NCBI GenBank assembly: GCA_029168955.1
Contig: JAPDOI010001507.1
Span: 107,875 to 171,874 of the forward strand
Direction: 5' to 3'
Length of the DNA stretch: 64,000 bases
Origin: Aplectana chamaeleonis
Taxonomy: Eukaryota; Nematoda; Chromadorea; Rhabditida; Cosmocercidae
The translations under genes were made by a program, and so were the position numbers. How positions within the stretch are numbered: position 1 is the first letter of the stretch; each line of letters begins with the position of its first letter. The notes under the pieces were generated by a model, which did not search any database, was not told the origin of the DNA, and saw only the letters and a list, made by a program, of their open reading frames with translations. Positions 1 to 13,129 of the stretch are shown here, piece after piece.

Positions 1-1668
1 ATCCTTTCGCTCGTCCATATGGCACGGATGGTGTTGGTCATTTCACGAATCCCAGACGGAGGAAGAGCTTTCAGCATTTCAGCAGTGATGTTGTCATCTC
101 CACCTGCCTTTCCATTCTTCATTTTGCGGACACAATTCGAAACTTCAGCCTCAGTCCTCACTGACATCGTAATGTGCTCTCTGAACATGCGGCAGCTCTG
201 GTACTGACGGCGCTTGACGATTCAGTACTGAACTTAAGTAATCCTTCCATAATGGCAGCGTCGCTTCACCAACTGCAACTCCATCGGTAGTGTTGAGGAC
301 AGCAGAACATCTCTTCATTTTGCCGCTATACTGTCGTAACAACGTGTAGGCTTTCCTCGGATTCTTCTCTTCCCAAGCCATCTCAAACTCCTTAGCTCTA
401 CACGTCCATTCCCGTTCGCGGTCATTTTGAAGCTGCCGGCGCAACTTCCTCCTGAGACGCTTCTCCTCCACGAAGTTTCCTGCAGTTCGCAGAGCACATA
501 CTCTGTTGTAAGTAGATGTTGTTTCCTTTGAGACGTAGGCGAGCTTCTTTCTGGGCTGTACAACCGGGAGTGCCTCTTTCGAAGAGTCCTGGATGCACTT
601 GACGAAAGAGTCCGCGTCGCAAAGTTTTTTCTTAGTCCGTACTCCGATATGAACAGAAAGGCGTTGTCGGAATTTCCTTCCGCATTCTTCATCCCTGAGA
701 CTTGTCGTATCAATCCTCTGGAGAGGCTTAGCCCTTCGCTCCCTCTGATGAATCCTCGCAGTGAAGTTCAACAGAACTGGACGGTGATCCGAATCGAATG
801 CGACATCCCACACAGCTCTAGATCTTCGAATGTCCGATACTGGAATATTCCTCGTCAGAACATAGTCGAGCTGTAGTTTCAAAGTTGTCATCTTCCGCTT
901 CCGCTGCTCTTTCAGAGATAGCTGGGTTGGTCCCTGCCACGTAAGCTGATGGCGGCGATGATTCCTCTTGAATGTCGATGCAATAATCAGACCACTGCGT
1001 TCACACAAGTCGACAAGGCGGTAGCCATTGTCCGATGTTTGCTCCACTGGGTAGAACCATTTACCGAGTACTTCGGATTCCTGATCAAGTCCCATCTTCG
1101 CATTTGCGTCAATCCCCACGACAACAGCGTTTTGACAAGGTATCCTGGCTAGCAACGTATTGAGTTCCTCGTAGAAGGCATCCTTGGAAATGTCTTCGGC
1201 GGTTTCGGTGAGCGCATGAGCACTCACTATCCACAGATTGAATCCTCTGTGATCCCGCAGTCGTACGAATGCATTCCGGCACGACGTTGAGCCGAACTCC
1301 TTGTCCATACCATTGAAATCCTTCCTTACAGCTATTGCACAGCCTCCCACTCTCCTATCGTCAGTGTTACCGCAGTGGATGGTGTACTCTCCGACGCTGA
1401 TAACAAGTCTATCCTTGAGGCGGGTTTCCTGCAAAGCAGCAAACGGTGCATGGAAATAGCTCAGAAGTCTGGATAGCGCAGTTTTTTGGATATCACTCGT
1501 TAGCGATCGACAGTTCAGGGTGGCAAAACTGTGGCTTGTGACCAAAGACTCCATGAACTCCCTAGGTACGGATCCTAAGGTGTTATGGACCAGAGGCCTT
1601 GGTGTGCCGGACGGCGACACTTTTATGCAATGTGCGGGATACTTTCGCGATATAGTTGTGCACGCCAT
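1..1668 (-). mobile_element. RTE-type LINE, 5' part, runs off left edge
   Basis: The minus strand carries an apurinic/apyrimidinic-type endonuclease followed by the beginning of a reverse transcriptase, the order found in RTE-clade non-LTR retrotransposons. The RT catalytic part would lie left of position 1. The 5' end of the element is not defined: no target duplication or promoter is recognisable beyond 1668. The copy is probably dead, because the frame is broken at about 150-165. Confidence 0.85.
151..1668 (-). pseudogene. RTE ORF2 N-terminal part: AP-type endonuclease domain, frameshifted before the RT
   Basis: A 505-residue open frame. The endonuclease/exonuclease/phosphatase fold spans about residues 45-305. 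Visible motifs are NCRSL (Asn52), LQETRL (Glu81), GIDANAKMG (Asp187, Asn189), QLDYV (Asp268) and SDHRPV (Asp294, His295), so the nicking active site looks complete. Residues 310-470 form a basic linker with many Arg/Lys. The family nicks target DNA to prime reverse transcription. The frame stops at 151, but the next frame, one base over, continues with the RT N-terminal pattern KMKNGKAGGDDNITAEMLKA down to position 1. A one-base indel therefore separates endonuclease from RT. The start at 1668 is simply the first ATG, and the first 40 residues may not be native. The closest family is RTE rather than CR1, judged from the NGYRLVDLC...LTWQGP region. Confidence in the domain is high, in the exact clade moderate. 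Confidence 0.85.
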
Positions 1669-1945
1669 ATCGCTCTAACGTTCCCTGTGTGCACTCAAAC
1701 GTCTGCTGGGTTCAGTAGAAGCAGGGGCACCAACGAGCAGGTACCAACAGACTTGTATACACACCCCCATGAAACAGAATATAAATGTTCAAAAATGAAG
1801 TTTTTTTGTGGTAAAAAAAGAGAACAGATGTTTTCTTAGTTACTTGGTAGCGCGAGGGATTCTGCAGAGCTTCATGTATACCCTAACCTTCAGCCAAGAC
1901 GATGACATTTGAATTATCACCGAAATAACTGAAAACGGCAGAGAA
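1669..1945. other. unassigned stretch upstream of the RTE frame
   Basis: No ORF, RNA gene or repeat boundary is recognisable. It may include the 5' untranslated part of the RTE copy. I see no target-site duplication that would fix the edge. Confidence 0.4.
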
Positions 1946-1949
1946 AAAA

Positions 1950-2145
1950 TGAAAAAATTCACCGTCTCTGAGCATGTTCGTCGGTCATACGGACGACTGG
2001 ACGGTGGTCATGCGAACGTCGATGCCTATCACATGGGGAGGAAGAGAACGGGCTCACCACACACCGCGCTGCCGTGGTCCATTACTGTAGCAGCGTGTGC
2101 GGGTGAAAAGGGGGGCTTGTGCACTCCCGAAAAAAGGCAGTACAA
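1950..2145. repeat. dispersed repeat, copy 1 (others at 11458-11612 and 14716-14765)
   Basis: The stretch with TCTCTGAGCATG, GACGGTGGTCATGCGA, GTCGATGCCTA and CACATGGGG recurs with substitutions at 11458-11612. Its right part (GTGCGGGTGAAAAGGGG ... TTGTGCACTCCCGAA) recurs at about 14716-14765. It is a dispersed repeat of unknown class. No coding capacity is evident. Confidence 0.7.
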
Positions 2146-2182
2146 TTTTTTTAGGAAAAACGCAGAAAAACAAGTTAGGACT

Positions 2183-2224
2183 GTTAATTAAAGGAGCTGG
2201 TGTCCACACGCTCCTTTAATTAAC
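2183..2224. repeat. perfect short hairpin with TTAA-containing arms
   Basis: Two exact 15-bp inverted arms (2183-2197 and 2210-2224), starting GTTAATTAAAGGAGC, flank a 12-base spacer. The TTAA at the outer ends fits a collapsed TTAA-type MITE end pair, but it could also be a chance stem. Confidence 0.6.
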
Positions 2225-3800
<1,576 letters not shown>

Positions 3801-3805
3801 CTTTT

Positions 3806-4124
3806 CGTGAACAGGGTTCTGCACGAGGTGTGGGCCGGCTCCTTTTGCTCAGACCCCCCCACCCCTCCAAGACCAATTTTCCTCAGACCCCCCCCCCATT
3901 ACCGTTGGTAGGTCAAATTTTGACCGTTTTCCTTCACCCCCACCGAAAGCTGATGTGTTCAAGCAGTTTTTCAAGCAGGCTCATCTCTAACGTTTCATTT
4001 AAAATATCTCTTGCCAGGATGGTCCAATTGGTCGCCCTCCAAAAAACAGACCTTTCCGCTTCCACCCCTCCGGAGCTCAGACCCCCGTGTGGCTACCCAC
4101 AACCGCGCCGAACCCTGTTCGCGA
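3806..4124. mobile_element. MITE-like element with about 29-bp imperfect inverted ends
   Basis: The left arm 3806-3834 (core GAACAGGGTTC, then GGTGTGG) is an imperfect inverted copy of the right arm 4096-4124 (CCCACAACC, then GAACCCTGTTC). The interior is C-rich with CAGACCCCCC runs and has no transposase. A similar C-rich piece (CCGACCCCCCACCC, CAGCCCCCC) lies at 17378-17420. Superfamily unknown; target duplication not resolved. Confidence 0.6.
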
Positions 4125-4129
4125 AACTA

Positions 4130-4785
4130 AGTTTGCTCCTCAAACACAGGCTCATAGCTACAGAAGCATTGACAAATAGTGACTTACCCGAAGTGGATGC
4201 ACACTACTGACACGGTGCTACATTCAGAAAAGTGTGACAGATGACTAGTTCAGAAAGCTACTAACTCTGCCAGACGATCGTGTGTCCGTGTCGGGTGACT
4301 ACACCCACTTCTCCCTAATTCCACCTTTCCGCGATCAATGACTCTTTTAGTTGAATATACCGCAATAATCGCGCAAAAGGTGAAATTGTCGCGAAGTCGA
4401 CGACGCTTGAGCATTTAGTAGGGCGATCCACGCTACGGGAAAACACAATTTTGTTTGGTTCGAAATTCTCGTCGCGTCAGTTTCTTATTTGGAACGAAGC
4501 GCATCTACGATCAATGAGGTTCGCATTTATCTGCATTTTCTCGTCTCGATCTGTCTAATTCTACATTCTGTTTCTCCGGTCATATCTCTTAGTTTTCACT
4601 CATTGCGAGGTATTTTTTTCAATGTTCAGCTCGTTAGACAGCCGTTTGTCGTTCTTTGCTGGCAATCGTTCTGTGTGGACTTTTCCAATTTGTTTTAAAT
4701 GGCTGTTTTTTTTTCTTTCCAAAATCCTTCGTCAGTTCCTCCTCCACTGAAGAGATTTCCCTTACAGTTAGAACTCAGCATACAA
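4130..4785. other. unassigned stretch
   Basis: No gene, RNA or repeat boundary is recognisable. Short ORFs here have no family resemblance that I can see. Confidence 0.4.
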
Positions 4786-6277
4786 CCTACAATACCCACC
4801 CTAAGCTTTGGTAAAAAGGCGAAAAAAAAACGCGGAAATTCGCTTTTTTCGTCTTTTGATCATAACTCGCTTCACAGTGGACATTTTTCAAACTTGAAGA
4901 CATTCTTTTTGATCCATTCATGGCTTCCTCTCAAACAAGGCATATAGGTTTGACACAATCAATCGAGTGAGAAATGGGACAATATTTTATGCTGAAATGT
5001 GTGACTGTGTCTATTCGTGTCTATTCAACTTGTGTGTCTATTCAACTTGTTTTTGATTTGGGTTTTTTTTATTTTAGAAATTTCATATATTTTTTATTTT
5101 TTTATTTTTTCAAAACTTAATTCCATTTCAACTATCGGTATTATTTATTAGCTATTCATTTAGTTATTTGCTTAAAATTTTTTGGTGCTGTTTGTAACAT
5201 TCTTTTTTATACTACTCTATTTTTATATGAATTCCCAATATAATTTGAATAATTCTACATTTCAATTTCATTCATGTAATTATTGTTTTATTCGAAAAAT
5301 GTTTTCGCTAACAAAGTTAAACAACTATTAGGTATCAATCGCTTCAGCTCTATCTTCAGACAAACCATTCAAAACGGTAAAAATTTCGAGCCTCAACAAT
5401 GGAGGAGGTAGTTTGAGTTTTAATCACTTGTATCAATATTCAAACATTTCGGGGATTATTTTCAGAATTTGAAAATAACACCCATCGTCCTAATTTTAAG
5501 ATTGTTTTCAAGTTTAAGAAAAAGGTCATTTCTTGAAGTAGTTATGACACATTTCGTCCTCCCAAAATGTTGAAAATCTTCAGATTTAATGAGACTTGAA
5601 CCTGAAAAACCTTACCAATCGATTCTCGTTGTATATGTAGCTAACTTCCACACTGTCTCTATACCCGGAAAACAGTCAAGATTTCCTTTGAATCTGCCTC
5701 GTCTCGGATGAACTTCGTTCTAGCGATGGTCCCCTTCAGCTTACCCGAATCTCCACTCCCTCCACTCTGTCTCTCTCCCTTTCTCTCGGCGATCTGACGC
5801 ACTCCTCGCTCGAGAACAGTCCCCCGAATTGGATTGAATTCGCGCAGCGGGGATGGACTGGAGAGTCAGACCACCCAGCAGCCAGCGCGCGCGGCTGCGG
5901 CGCGTCACCGCATTGATTAATCACCTAAGCGAAAAGTCTGCCTCAACCAATTGGCGGCGTCGTCAAATGCGGATATAAATCATTAAATGCAAGGAATGGG
6001 GTCGGGATACGGAATTTTCTTGAGAATTCCGTTTTTTATTAAAAAAACAGATTTATCCGAATTCTAGAAGCAAAACTTTGTGTTATCTGTGCTGTTGTGG
6101 GGAAAGACCCTTATCAGTACCCTCTTAGAATATTCGCTTGAACTCCTTTCGCTTGAACTTCTTTCAGAGTTCCAGCGACGAGGGACGCGATAAGATGATA
6201 AACATGACCATCGATCGAGATCGCGTCGCATGTTTACCTATATTCAAAACATGTCATCGCATCGATCAGCGAAAGAG

Positions 6278-7098
6278 TCTGAAAGAGGCCTTAGGCGGCG
6301 TTCAGAGTTTTCGCGGAGCGATTCGATGGCACATGTCAGCGCGACGCGAAAATCGCGTCGCGGAATTCAAGGTGTGAACTGCGCGCGAACGCTAGGCGAC
6401 TACGCGCAATTGCGTAATTTCCGCAATTTTCCGTACCCAAGCAAAACTAATCAATATTTGATCTTATTATGTCCATTTAAGTGTAATTTACCTTTTTTTA
6501 TCTTTTATCTGTATTATTATGGCACATTTTTGTTTTTGTGCTTCTTTAATGACGAAACAATTAAAAAGGCATCGGGAGCAGATGATTCTTAGAATTTTTT
6601 TTGGAGTTGATAGTACAGAATAGGGAGGTTTCGGTGAAATGAGACCGAATTATGCTTGTGTCGTTTGTAAACCGTAAAAAAACTTCATAGCTCGTCAACT
6701 CTTTGAAACCATCACCCTCATCACACTGTCCTTAAATATGCAGACAAAATTGTTTGCAGTATCATCTGAGAACAATACAATAACCCATAACAATTTCAAT
6801 CAACCTAGTCTTTGAAAAGGCTTGAGAAAATTAAAAACGCCCCTTGAGTCCCCGATGATGGAAGAAAAAATGATGACAATCGCTCCGCGACCATCGCGTC
6901 GCGTTGCATTGCAACGCGACGCGATGGTCGCGGAGCGATTATAATTTGCGCGTCAAATTCGATGTATCGCGTCTCTTCACTGTGAACATCTAGCGACGAC
7001 GCGACGAGACGTCGCTTGATCGATACGTAGGCTAATCATAACGTCGCGTCGCGCCGCGAATGAACTCTAGACGCCGCCTAAGGCCTCTTTCAGAGTTC
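6278..7098. mobile_element. MITE-like repeat inside the fold-back loop
   Basis: The stretch at 6278-6320 (CTGAAAGAGGCCTTAGGCGG, then CGTTCAGAGTT) is inverted at about 7045-7096 (CGCCGCCTAAGGCCTCTTTC). Both are followed inward by GACGCGA/TCGCGTC words. The interior has many TCGCGTCGC words and the 63-bp palindrome. A related GTTC...CGACG...GACGCGAT end also occurs at about 6170 and 7093, so more than one copy may be superimposed. No ORF fits a transposase. Confidence 0.6.
6878..6940. repeat. perfect 63-bp palindrome (31-bp arms, 1-base centre)
   Basis: The left arm 6878-6908 is the exact reverse complement of the right arm 6910-6940, around a single central T at 6909. The arms are CG-rich (words TCCGCGACC and TCGCGTCGCG). 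It would form a loop-less cruciform or a near-perfect RNA hairpin. Confidence 0.95.
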
Positions 7099-8229
7099 GA
7101 TCGCCGAGCGACGCGATTTGGGAGATTATACAATGCGGTGACGCGCCGCACCCGCGCGCGCTGGCTGCTGGGTGGTCTGACTTTCCAGTCCATCCCCGCT
7201 GCGCGAATTCAATCCAATTCGGGGGACTGTTCTCGAGCGAGGAGTGCGTCAGAAAGGGAGAGAGACAGAGTGGAGGGAGTGGAGATTCGGGTAAGCTGAA
7301 GGGGACCATCGCTAGAACGAAGTTCATCCGAGACGAGGCAGATTCAAAGGAAATTTTGACCGTTTTCCGGGTATAGAGACAGTGTGGAAGTCAGTTACAT
7401 ATACGACAAGAATCGATTGGTAAGGTTTTTCAGGTTCAAGTCTCATTGAGTCTGATGATTTTCAACATCTGGGAGGACGAAATGTTTCATACTACTTCAA
7501 GAAATTACCTTTTTGTTAAACTTGAAAACAATCTTAAAATTAGGACGATGGGTGTTATTTTCAAATTCCGAGAATAATCCCAGAAATTTTGAATATTGAT
7601 ACAAGTGATTGAAACTCAAACTTCCTCCTCCATTGTTGAGGCTCGAGGTTTTTACCGTTTTGCATGGTGTGTCCGAGGATAGAGCTGAGGCGATTGATAC
7701 CTAATAGTTGTTTAACTTTGTTAGCGAAAACATTTTTCGAATAAAACAATAATTACATGAATGAAATTGAAATGTAGAATTATTCAAATTATATTGGGAA
7801 TTCATATAAAAAGTGCGGTATAGAATGTTACAGACAACACCAAGAAATATTAAACAACTAACTAAATGAATAGCTAATAAATAATACCCAGAGTTGAAAT
7901 GGAATTAAATTTTGAAGAAATCAAAAAAAAATTGTGAAATAAAAAAACCCAAATCAAAAATAAGTTGAATAGACTAGAGTAGACACAGTTACACATTTCA
8001 GCATTTATAGTGCCCCACTTCTCACTCGATTGATTATGTCAAATCTATATGCCTTGTTTGAGAGTAAGCCATGTATAGATCAAAAAGAAAGAATGATCAA
8101 TGCTGATTCAGAAGATGCCTTCAAGTTTGAAAAACGTCCACTCTGAAGCGAGTTATGATCAAAATACGAAAAAAGCGATTTTCCGTGTTTTTTTCGCGTT
8201 TTTACCAAAACTTAGGGTGGGTATTGTAT

Positions 8230-9760
8230 CTTCCAGAAAGTTAGCTGGGTGGAAAGGCGTTCTAGAGATCCTTGTTTCCTTACAGATTTTGGACTGGCCT
8301 CGGATCCGACGACCTCGCAAGGAAGGCCAATTTTGTGACGTTGCGAAACTACAGGAAAGATTAGAGCCCGGAGTTTCGCTGTCTCCACTTGGTTCAAACA
8401 TTGGAGTGAGAAGAAACCCCAAATCCGGATTTCCGCCTTAAAAAAGGAAGCTGCCTTTCAAAGGCACAGGACACCCAGAAGATGATTTTTTAGTTTTTAT
8501 GCTGGTCTTAATTAGGGTCACACTCTGATCACAGTGGTATATCTTTTTTTCGTCCAAGACCCCCTATGAACAGAGTTATGGCTTACTAAAGATGCCTATA
8601 ATTAAAGGGCGGATGAGTTGTCTTTTCTCTTCATTTGCAATCGTTGCCCGAGAGCGAGCCAGGATAAGGAGACAGTCTGGCTATGGTCTGAAGAACGACG
8701 ACTTGTTGAGAATTCAGTCATTCATCTAGCCGTTACAGAGTTTGGAAATCTGGTGAGGGGTGTGGCCCGTGGTGGTGAGCGAAGGAGGTGAGCGGGGTGG
8801 TCGCCTAAATCTCGCTTATTCGGAGGAATTGAGATCTCGCACTTGGCACGTCTTATAAAAGAGGGGTCTACTAGACAATCAAATAAAAATCTCAAAATTC
8901 ATATCTGAGGGTGTAATGTGACTTCAAGGTACACAACCGCTTGTTCGGTGGGGGTGTGTGGGGGGGGGTTAAGTGTTCTCACCGCGTTTTCTGAGACGAC
9001 GCATTACGAATTATCCATGTCGAAATCGTTTAGAGTATACTGTCGCATATGAGAAAGCTTGGCAGAAGCCTGTATGAAGGGAAAGCAAACCACAGATGAA
9101 GTCGAGTATCTTTGCAGCCATCTTCCAAAAAAGACACAGAACGGATATCAAATTGGGGAATAGTTATGTAAGCAAAGAAAGTGTGAGGACTGCTTCATAG
9201 GTATCGTACGCGTATGTAGATTTCGGGGGATGCGTGACTACTCCTACTCGCTAAACTTTAACCGCCAATACTCTGCTCGAAATCTATTCTAAGATCCACC
9301 AAAAACGTCCTTTTTCATGAGGCAGTATGCCGTCGCAAGTATTAGGGTGCAACTGCCTTTTTAATCGGTAAGCAGATCATTAAATGATTGGAAGTGCACC
9401 GCTATATTTCTCCATGCCTCAGTATTCCGCTGTTTTTGATAATAGAAATCCTGAGCTGTATAGAAGTACCCCAAAGATTAGGTTGTTCACATTAGACTAA
9501 AAATAGAGAGGATACAAAACATTAAATCTGTAGTAAACTAGCAAATCTGTATATTACCAAACATGTTTTGGTGATTTTTAATCATTTCCATCGAAATCCA
9601 GGAAGAATGCATTTAAGTGAACTTTCGGATCGGATAAGCAGGGTGGGGCGCCGCAATATGCGCTCGGCGGGAGGCGGACACGCGGAGTTTTTGGCACAGT
9701 CTGAGTCTGGGGTCTTGCCCGTACACTTTTCAGTTCCAAGCGTGAGCGATTTACCTGTTC
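8230..9760. other. unassigned stretch
   Basis: No gene recognised. The 113-residue open frame at 8100-8441 begins inside the fold-back arm and resembles no family I know. A G-run lies near 8961-8969. Nothing else can be supported. Confidence 0.4.
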
Positions 9761-10223
9761 ACCTGCGCGGCCACCTCAAAGGTGGTAATTTTATGCAAAA
9801 ATCACATTTTCGTTGCATCAAGTCTTCCAAAAAATCTGGTACTTTATTGATCGCCGTCTAGAAAAAAAAAAGGATTTTCTCTAGGTTTGATATGGTACAC
9901 TCGAGTAAAATAGTTCCTTGCGAGCAATGTGAATGGTTCAGCTCGGTTAAAGGCTGATGAATCCTACTGAAAAAGATGATGAGTCGTCATTCTCATAGGA
10001 TGATAGTTGTGTGGAACCGACCGAAAATTTGAGAAATGTTCAACCCTTTTGGAATAATTTATTCAGTGTGTTCTACAAGATTCGACAACAATTTGGTTTT
10101 TTTTCAAATCTTGAAGGTATGTGTCGAAAACTTTGGAAAATTACGTTCTTAGTTTAAAATTCGTTTTCATGACTTTGAACTTTACTCGCATTTTCCAGTG
10201 AAACATTTTTTTTTTGATTCTGG

Positions 10224-10381
10224 ACAAGGACAACGAGCATTTGTATTTTTCAAATGCTGAGCGGCAATGGTTCGCCGAAAATGGAACGAAATGGCCAAAT
10301 GAACAAGGACAACGAGGATTTGTATTTTTCAAATGCTGAGCGGCAATGGTTTGCCGAAAATGGAACGAAATGGCCAATACG
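10224..10381. repeat. 79-bp tandem duplication inside copy A
   Basis: A block starting ACAAGGACAACGAG and running through GCTGAGCGGCAATGG is present twice, 79 bp apart, with few differences. Copy B has only one diverged version near 13600, so the duplication arose after A and B separated. Confidence 0.85.
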
Positions 10382-11129
10382 TTTTCTTCACGAAAAACAC
10401 AATGCTCACAATATTCAAAGCAGACAGTTCTCAAAATTTACTTTACATTTGATTCAACAATTTTAAACTATCCTGAGAAAGTTCATGACAATAATTTCGA
10501 AAGAAGAAAGCATTTTCATTGAGTCATTGCTTTTCTTCGGTAGGAAAAAATCACCATTTATAGAGAGATCGCCAAATGATGGATACTCTGCCATTTGCAA
10601 TTCCGTTTGCCCTAGACATTCCTCTAACCAGTGCGAATTTCAGTGAATTAAGAATATTTTGAGAAAATTTTCTTCTTTGGAATATGTGGGTATAACTTTT
10701 TTCCCGAAGAAAGCCATGATTCGTCTTTAAAATCGAGTAAAATAGAATATTGCGCCTAACTCCTATCTTTACGGTCACGAAACCGAGTGAAAATAGATTC
10801 TTGTTTGGGGATAGAGAATATCTCTGTTGAGGAATGTTTTTGGGACACTCACATTCACTATCGATCGAGGCCTGTGTTGAACGACCCTCGCAAACTCGTG
10901 CCAAATACGCGGCAGTCTTACATGGGCATGAGACAGTCGGCAATGCGAGCATCATTTCCTCGATCGGTGGCGAAGATCAAAGGATATAATCAAGGATGAA
11001 ATACCCGTTAGGGATATCATTAGGCCTCCCTGGGGTCTTTATCTTTGATGGGTCGCTGCAGCGCTGCTGCTGAAAGCGACATACCACCTGCGAAAGAAAA
11101 ATTATAAGAAAAAAGAAAAGATCATGAAT

Positions 11130-11385
11130 GAGGAGCAGCAGTTGGGGCGAGAATAAAGAGCAGCAGTTGGGGAGAGAAGAGCAGCAGTTGGGGCCACAAT
11201 GAGGAGCAGCAGTTGGGGCCACAATGAAGAGCAGCAGTTGGGGCGACGACTGGAGCAGTTGGGGCAACTGTAGCAGCAGGTGGGGCAACTATACGAGCAG
11301 CAGTTGGGGCAGTGAGCGGAGCAAGAGGAGACAACGTGCTGCCCTGGGCAGCAGTTGGGGGAACGAAAGGGGCTTACACCTCGAC
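11130..11385. repeat. GAGCAGCAGTTGGGG minisatellite in copy A
   Basis: About a dozen irregular units (15-24 bp) built around CAGCAGTTGGGG. Cys/Pro/Thr-rich open frames on the minus strand (CCSS, PQLLL patterns) come from the repeat and are not taken as genes. Confidence 0.85.
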
Positions 11386-11457
11386 GAGTAAATGCGTTAG
11401 TAATCCCCTCGTGCTGCCTTACTAAGCCTCGAGTATCTGAGTATAAGACGGCAAAAA

Positions 11458-11612
11458 AAATCAATGACTCACCTTCTCTGAGCATGATCGCCAGCCATGC
11501 GGACCAATGAACGGTGGTCATGCGAAAGTCGATGCCTACCACATGGGGTGGGAGAGAACGAGCTCGTCACAGACCGCGCCGCAGTGGTCCATTACTGTAA
11601 CAGCGACTCAGG
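11458..11612. repeat. dispersed repeat, copy 2
   Basis: Same family as 1950-2145: shared TTCTCTGAGCATGATCG, ACGGTGGTCATGCGAAAG, CACATGGGGTGGGAGAG and GTGGTCCATTACTGTAACAG with scattered differences. Lies directly after repeat copy A. Confidence 0.7.
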
Positions 11613-11689
11613 GGATCGCGGGGTCGTAATGGAGCACAATAGGCTTTCACCTCGACGAGGATAGCGAGAGCAGTACGAGGGGAAGAGCT

Positions 11690-12285
11690 GCTGCTCGAGC
11701 AGCACGTGCTGCCTTTGTGCCGCTCTTAGCAGCACGTGCTGCCCTCGTCCTCCATTTGTCGCCTCAGCTGCTGCTCTTTTTTTGTGGCAATCGTAGTGTG
11801 GTAACATTGCTCAAAGTGGTCCATTTGGACAGCTACGAGCATATTTACAGTCAGCATGGGGAGCTTTTTTGTTCTGAGCATGCGCATATAGACATCTGAA
11901 TAGTTATATGTCAATTCACCATTTCTCTTTTCTCCCCCAAACAAGGTGTATGGAATTGAAGCAATCGATTGATTATCATCTCAGACGATCGTAAGCTGTC
12001 AAGGAGCACAACTAGCTCTCATGTTTACTGGAATAGCGAGAGCAGCACAAGGGGACGAGCTGCTGCTCGAGGAGCACGTGCTGCCCTCGTTCTCCATTCG
12101 TCGCCTCAGCTACTGCTCTGTGTTGTGGCCAGCACAGTGTGGTAACACTGCTCAAAGTGGTCCCTTAAGTAACTACGACCTTACTCATAATCAACTTAGA
12201 GAGTTCTTTCCTTTGAAAGAAAATGAACATGCCCACTCCCTGGGAAGCTGTATAGAGTTAACACAACCAATCGATCTCCAGTAAT
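11690..12285. repeat. about 350-bp tandem duplication
   Basis: The first unit starts near 11690 (CTGCTCGAGCAGCACGTGCTGCC ... CAAAGTGGTCC ... AAGCAATCGATTGA). The second starts near 12057 (CTGCTCGAGGAGCACGTGCTGCC ... CAAAGTGGTCCC ... CAACCAATCGAT). Both contain the palindromic word GCACGTGC. Units are moderately diverged. Confidence 0.7.
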
Positions 12286-12289
12286 ATCA

Positions 12290-13125
12290 CACGGAATACC
12301 TTGAAGGCAGTGCCCACGATCAAAACAGTTCGGATTTCTAGCGTAAACCGGAAGAACCAGGGCTCACTGCATCAATAATGCTGAAAAACGGCTAAAAACT
12401 ATCACTAAATAGCCCTATACGACCCTAAACTTGAATGCCCGCTCACGCCACGCCCACTTCCTCAACGGCTACCGATAAAAGTGTCTGACTGAAAATTCGG
12501 CTTTAAGAAGGCAACCGATTATCAAATGGGGTAAGTTTTGTTGAGCGGAGTGGATTGCACCTCTTGGGGGTATGTTGTTACCCCTAAGGCCGGGTTTTCG
12601 GTAGTTTACGGATCGGTACCGGTTGAAAGGAGTGGGCGTGAGCGGAACACTCAGGTTTAGTGCCGCACAGGTCATTTGTGCTCGTTCGTAGCCATTTTCT
12701 CCGACATTGCTGATGTTTTCGAATTTCTGGTTCAGTGTGTGCATCTGAATGATTTTTGCACACCTTCCCGGGTGTACGCTTTTTCGACAGTCCTGTCATC
12801 ATGTGGACTGTACTAATATCTATTGCTCGCAAAAAACAATAGAGGGAGTTGAAGTCAGACGATCCCTACTCATGATTCTGAAGCAAAAGTTTGTCAATTT
12901 AATGCCAGTTGGTCTTCAGTTTGTCTTCGAGTCAAAGACCAGGCGCCGCCCGCTCGCCGTCGACCAAGACACGCTGCCATCCCATCGCCAAATCACCGCG
13001 ACCTGGCGCTACTAACTGCCAACTGCTCGAAGCCATTTTCAACACTTTAATTTCATCTCCGACTGGTCGCCTTTCTATGACTCAATCTCAGGTTAAACGC
13101 GCGGTGGCGGCCAATGAATCAGCGC
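12290..13125. other. unassigned stretch with an imperfect inverted repeat
   Basis: Pieces near 12435-12480 (CGCTCACGCCACGCCCACTT, then CTACCGAT) are loosely inverted near 12600-12650 (CGGTACCGG, then GTGGGCGTGAGCGG). This suggests a degraded MITE. No gene recognised. Confidence 0.4.
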
Positions 13126-13129
13126 GGAG

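Larger units (their letters stand above)
4789..8228. mobile_element. 3.4-kb fold-back (long inverted repeat) element
   Basis: The left arm (about 4789-5928) and right arm (about 7118-8228) are inverted copies of each other along their whole length. Marker pairs are ACAATACCCACCCTAAG at 4789 against CTTAGGGTGGGTATTGT ending 8227, the GTTTTCGCTAACAAAG region at about 5307 against its complement near 7720, and the CCACTCCC/GGGAGTGGAG purine-pyrimidine block at about 5752 against 7272. The loop (5929-7117) holds a separate GACGCGAT-rich repeat. No transposase is visible, so it is non-autonomous. Arms of about 1.1 kb with scattered substitutions and indels indicate an old insertion. An assembly-level inverted duplication is the alternative. 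Confidence 0.8.
9765..11437. repeat. 1.7-kb repeat, copy A
   Basis: A direct, diverged copy of the sequence at about 13130-14717. Shared blocks in the same order include CATTTTCGTTGCAT, GGTTCAGCTCGG, GCTGAGCGGC, AGGAATGTTTTTGGGACACT, GCAATGCGAGCATCATTTCC and the CAGCAGTTGGGG minisatellite. It ends at AGTATCTGAG. It could be two insertions of one unknown non-autonomous element or a segmental duplication. No coding frame is shared intact. Confidence 0.75.
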
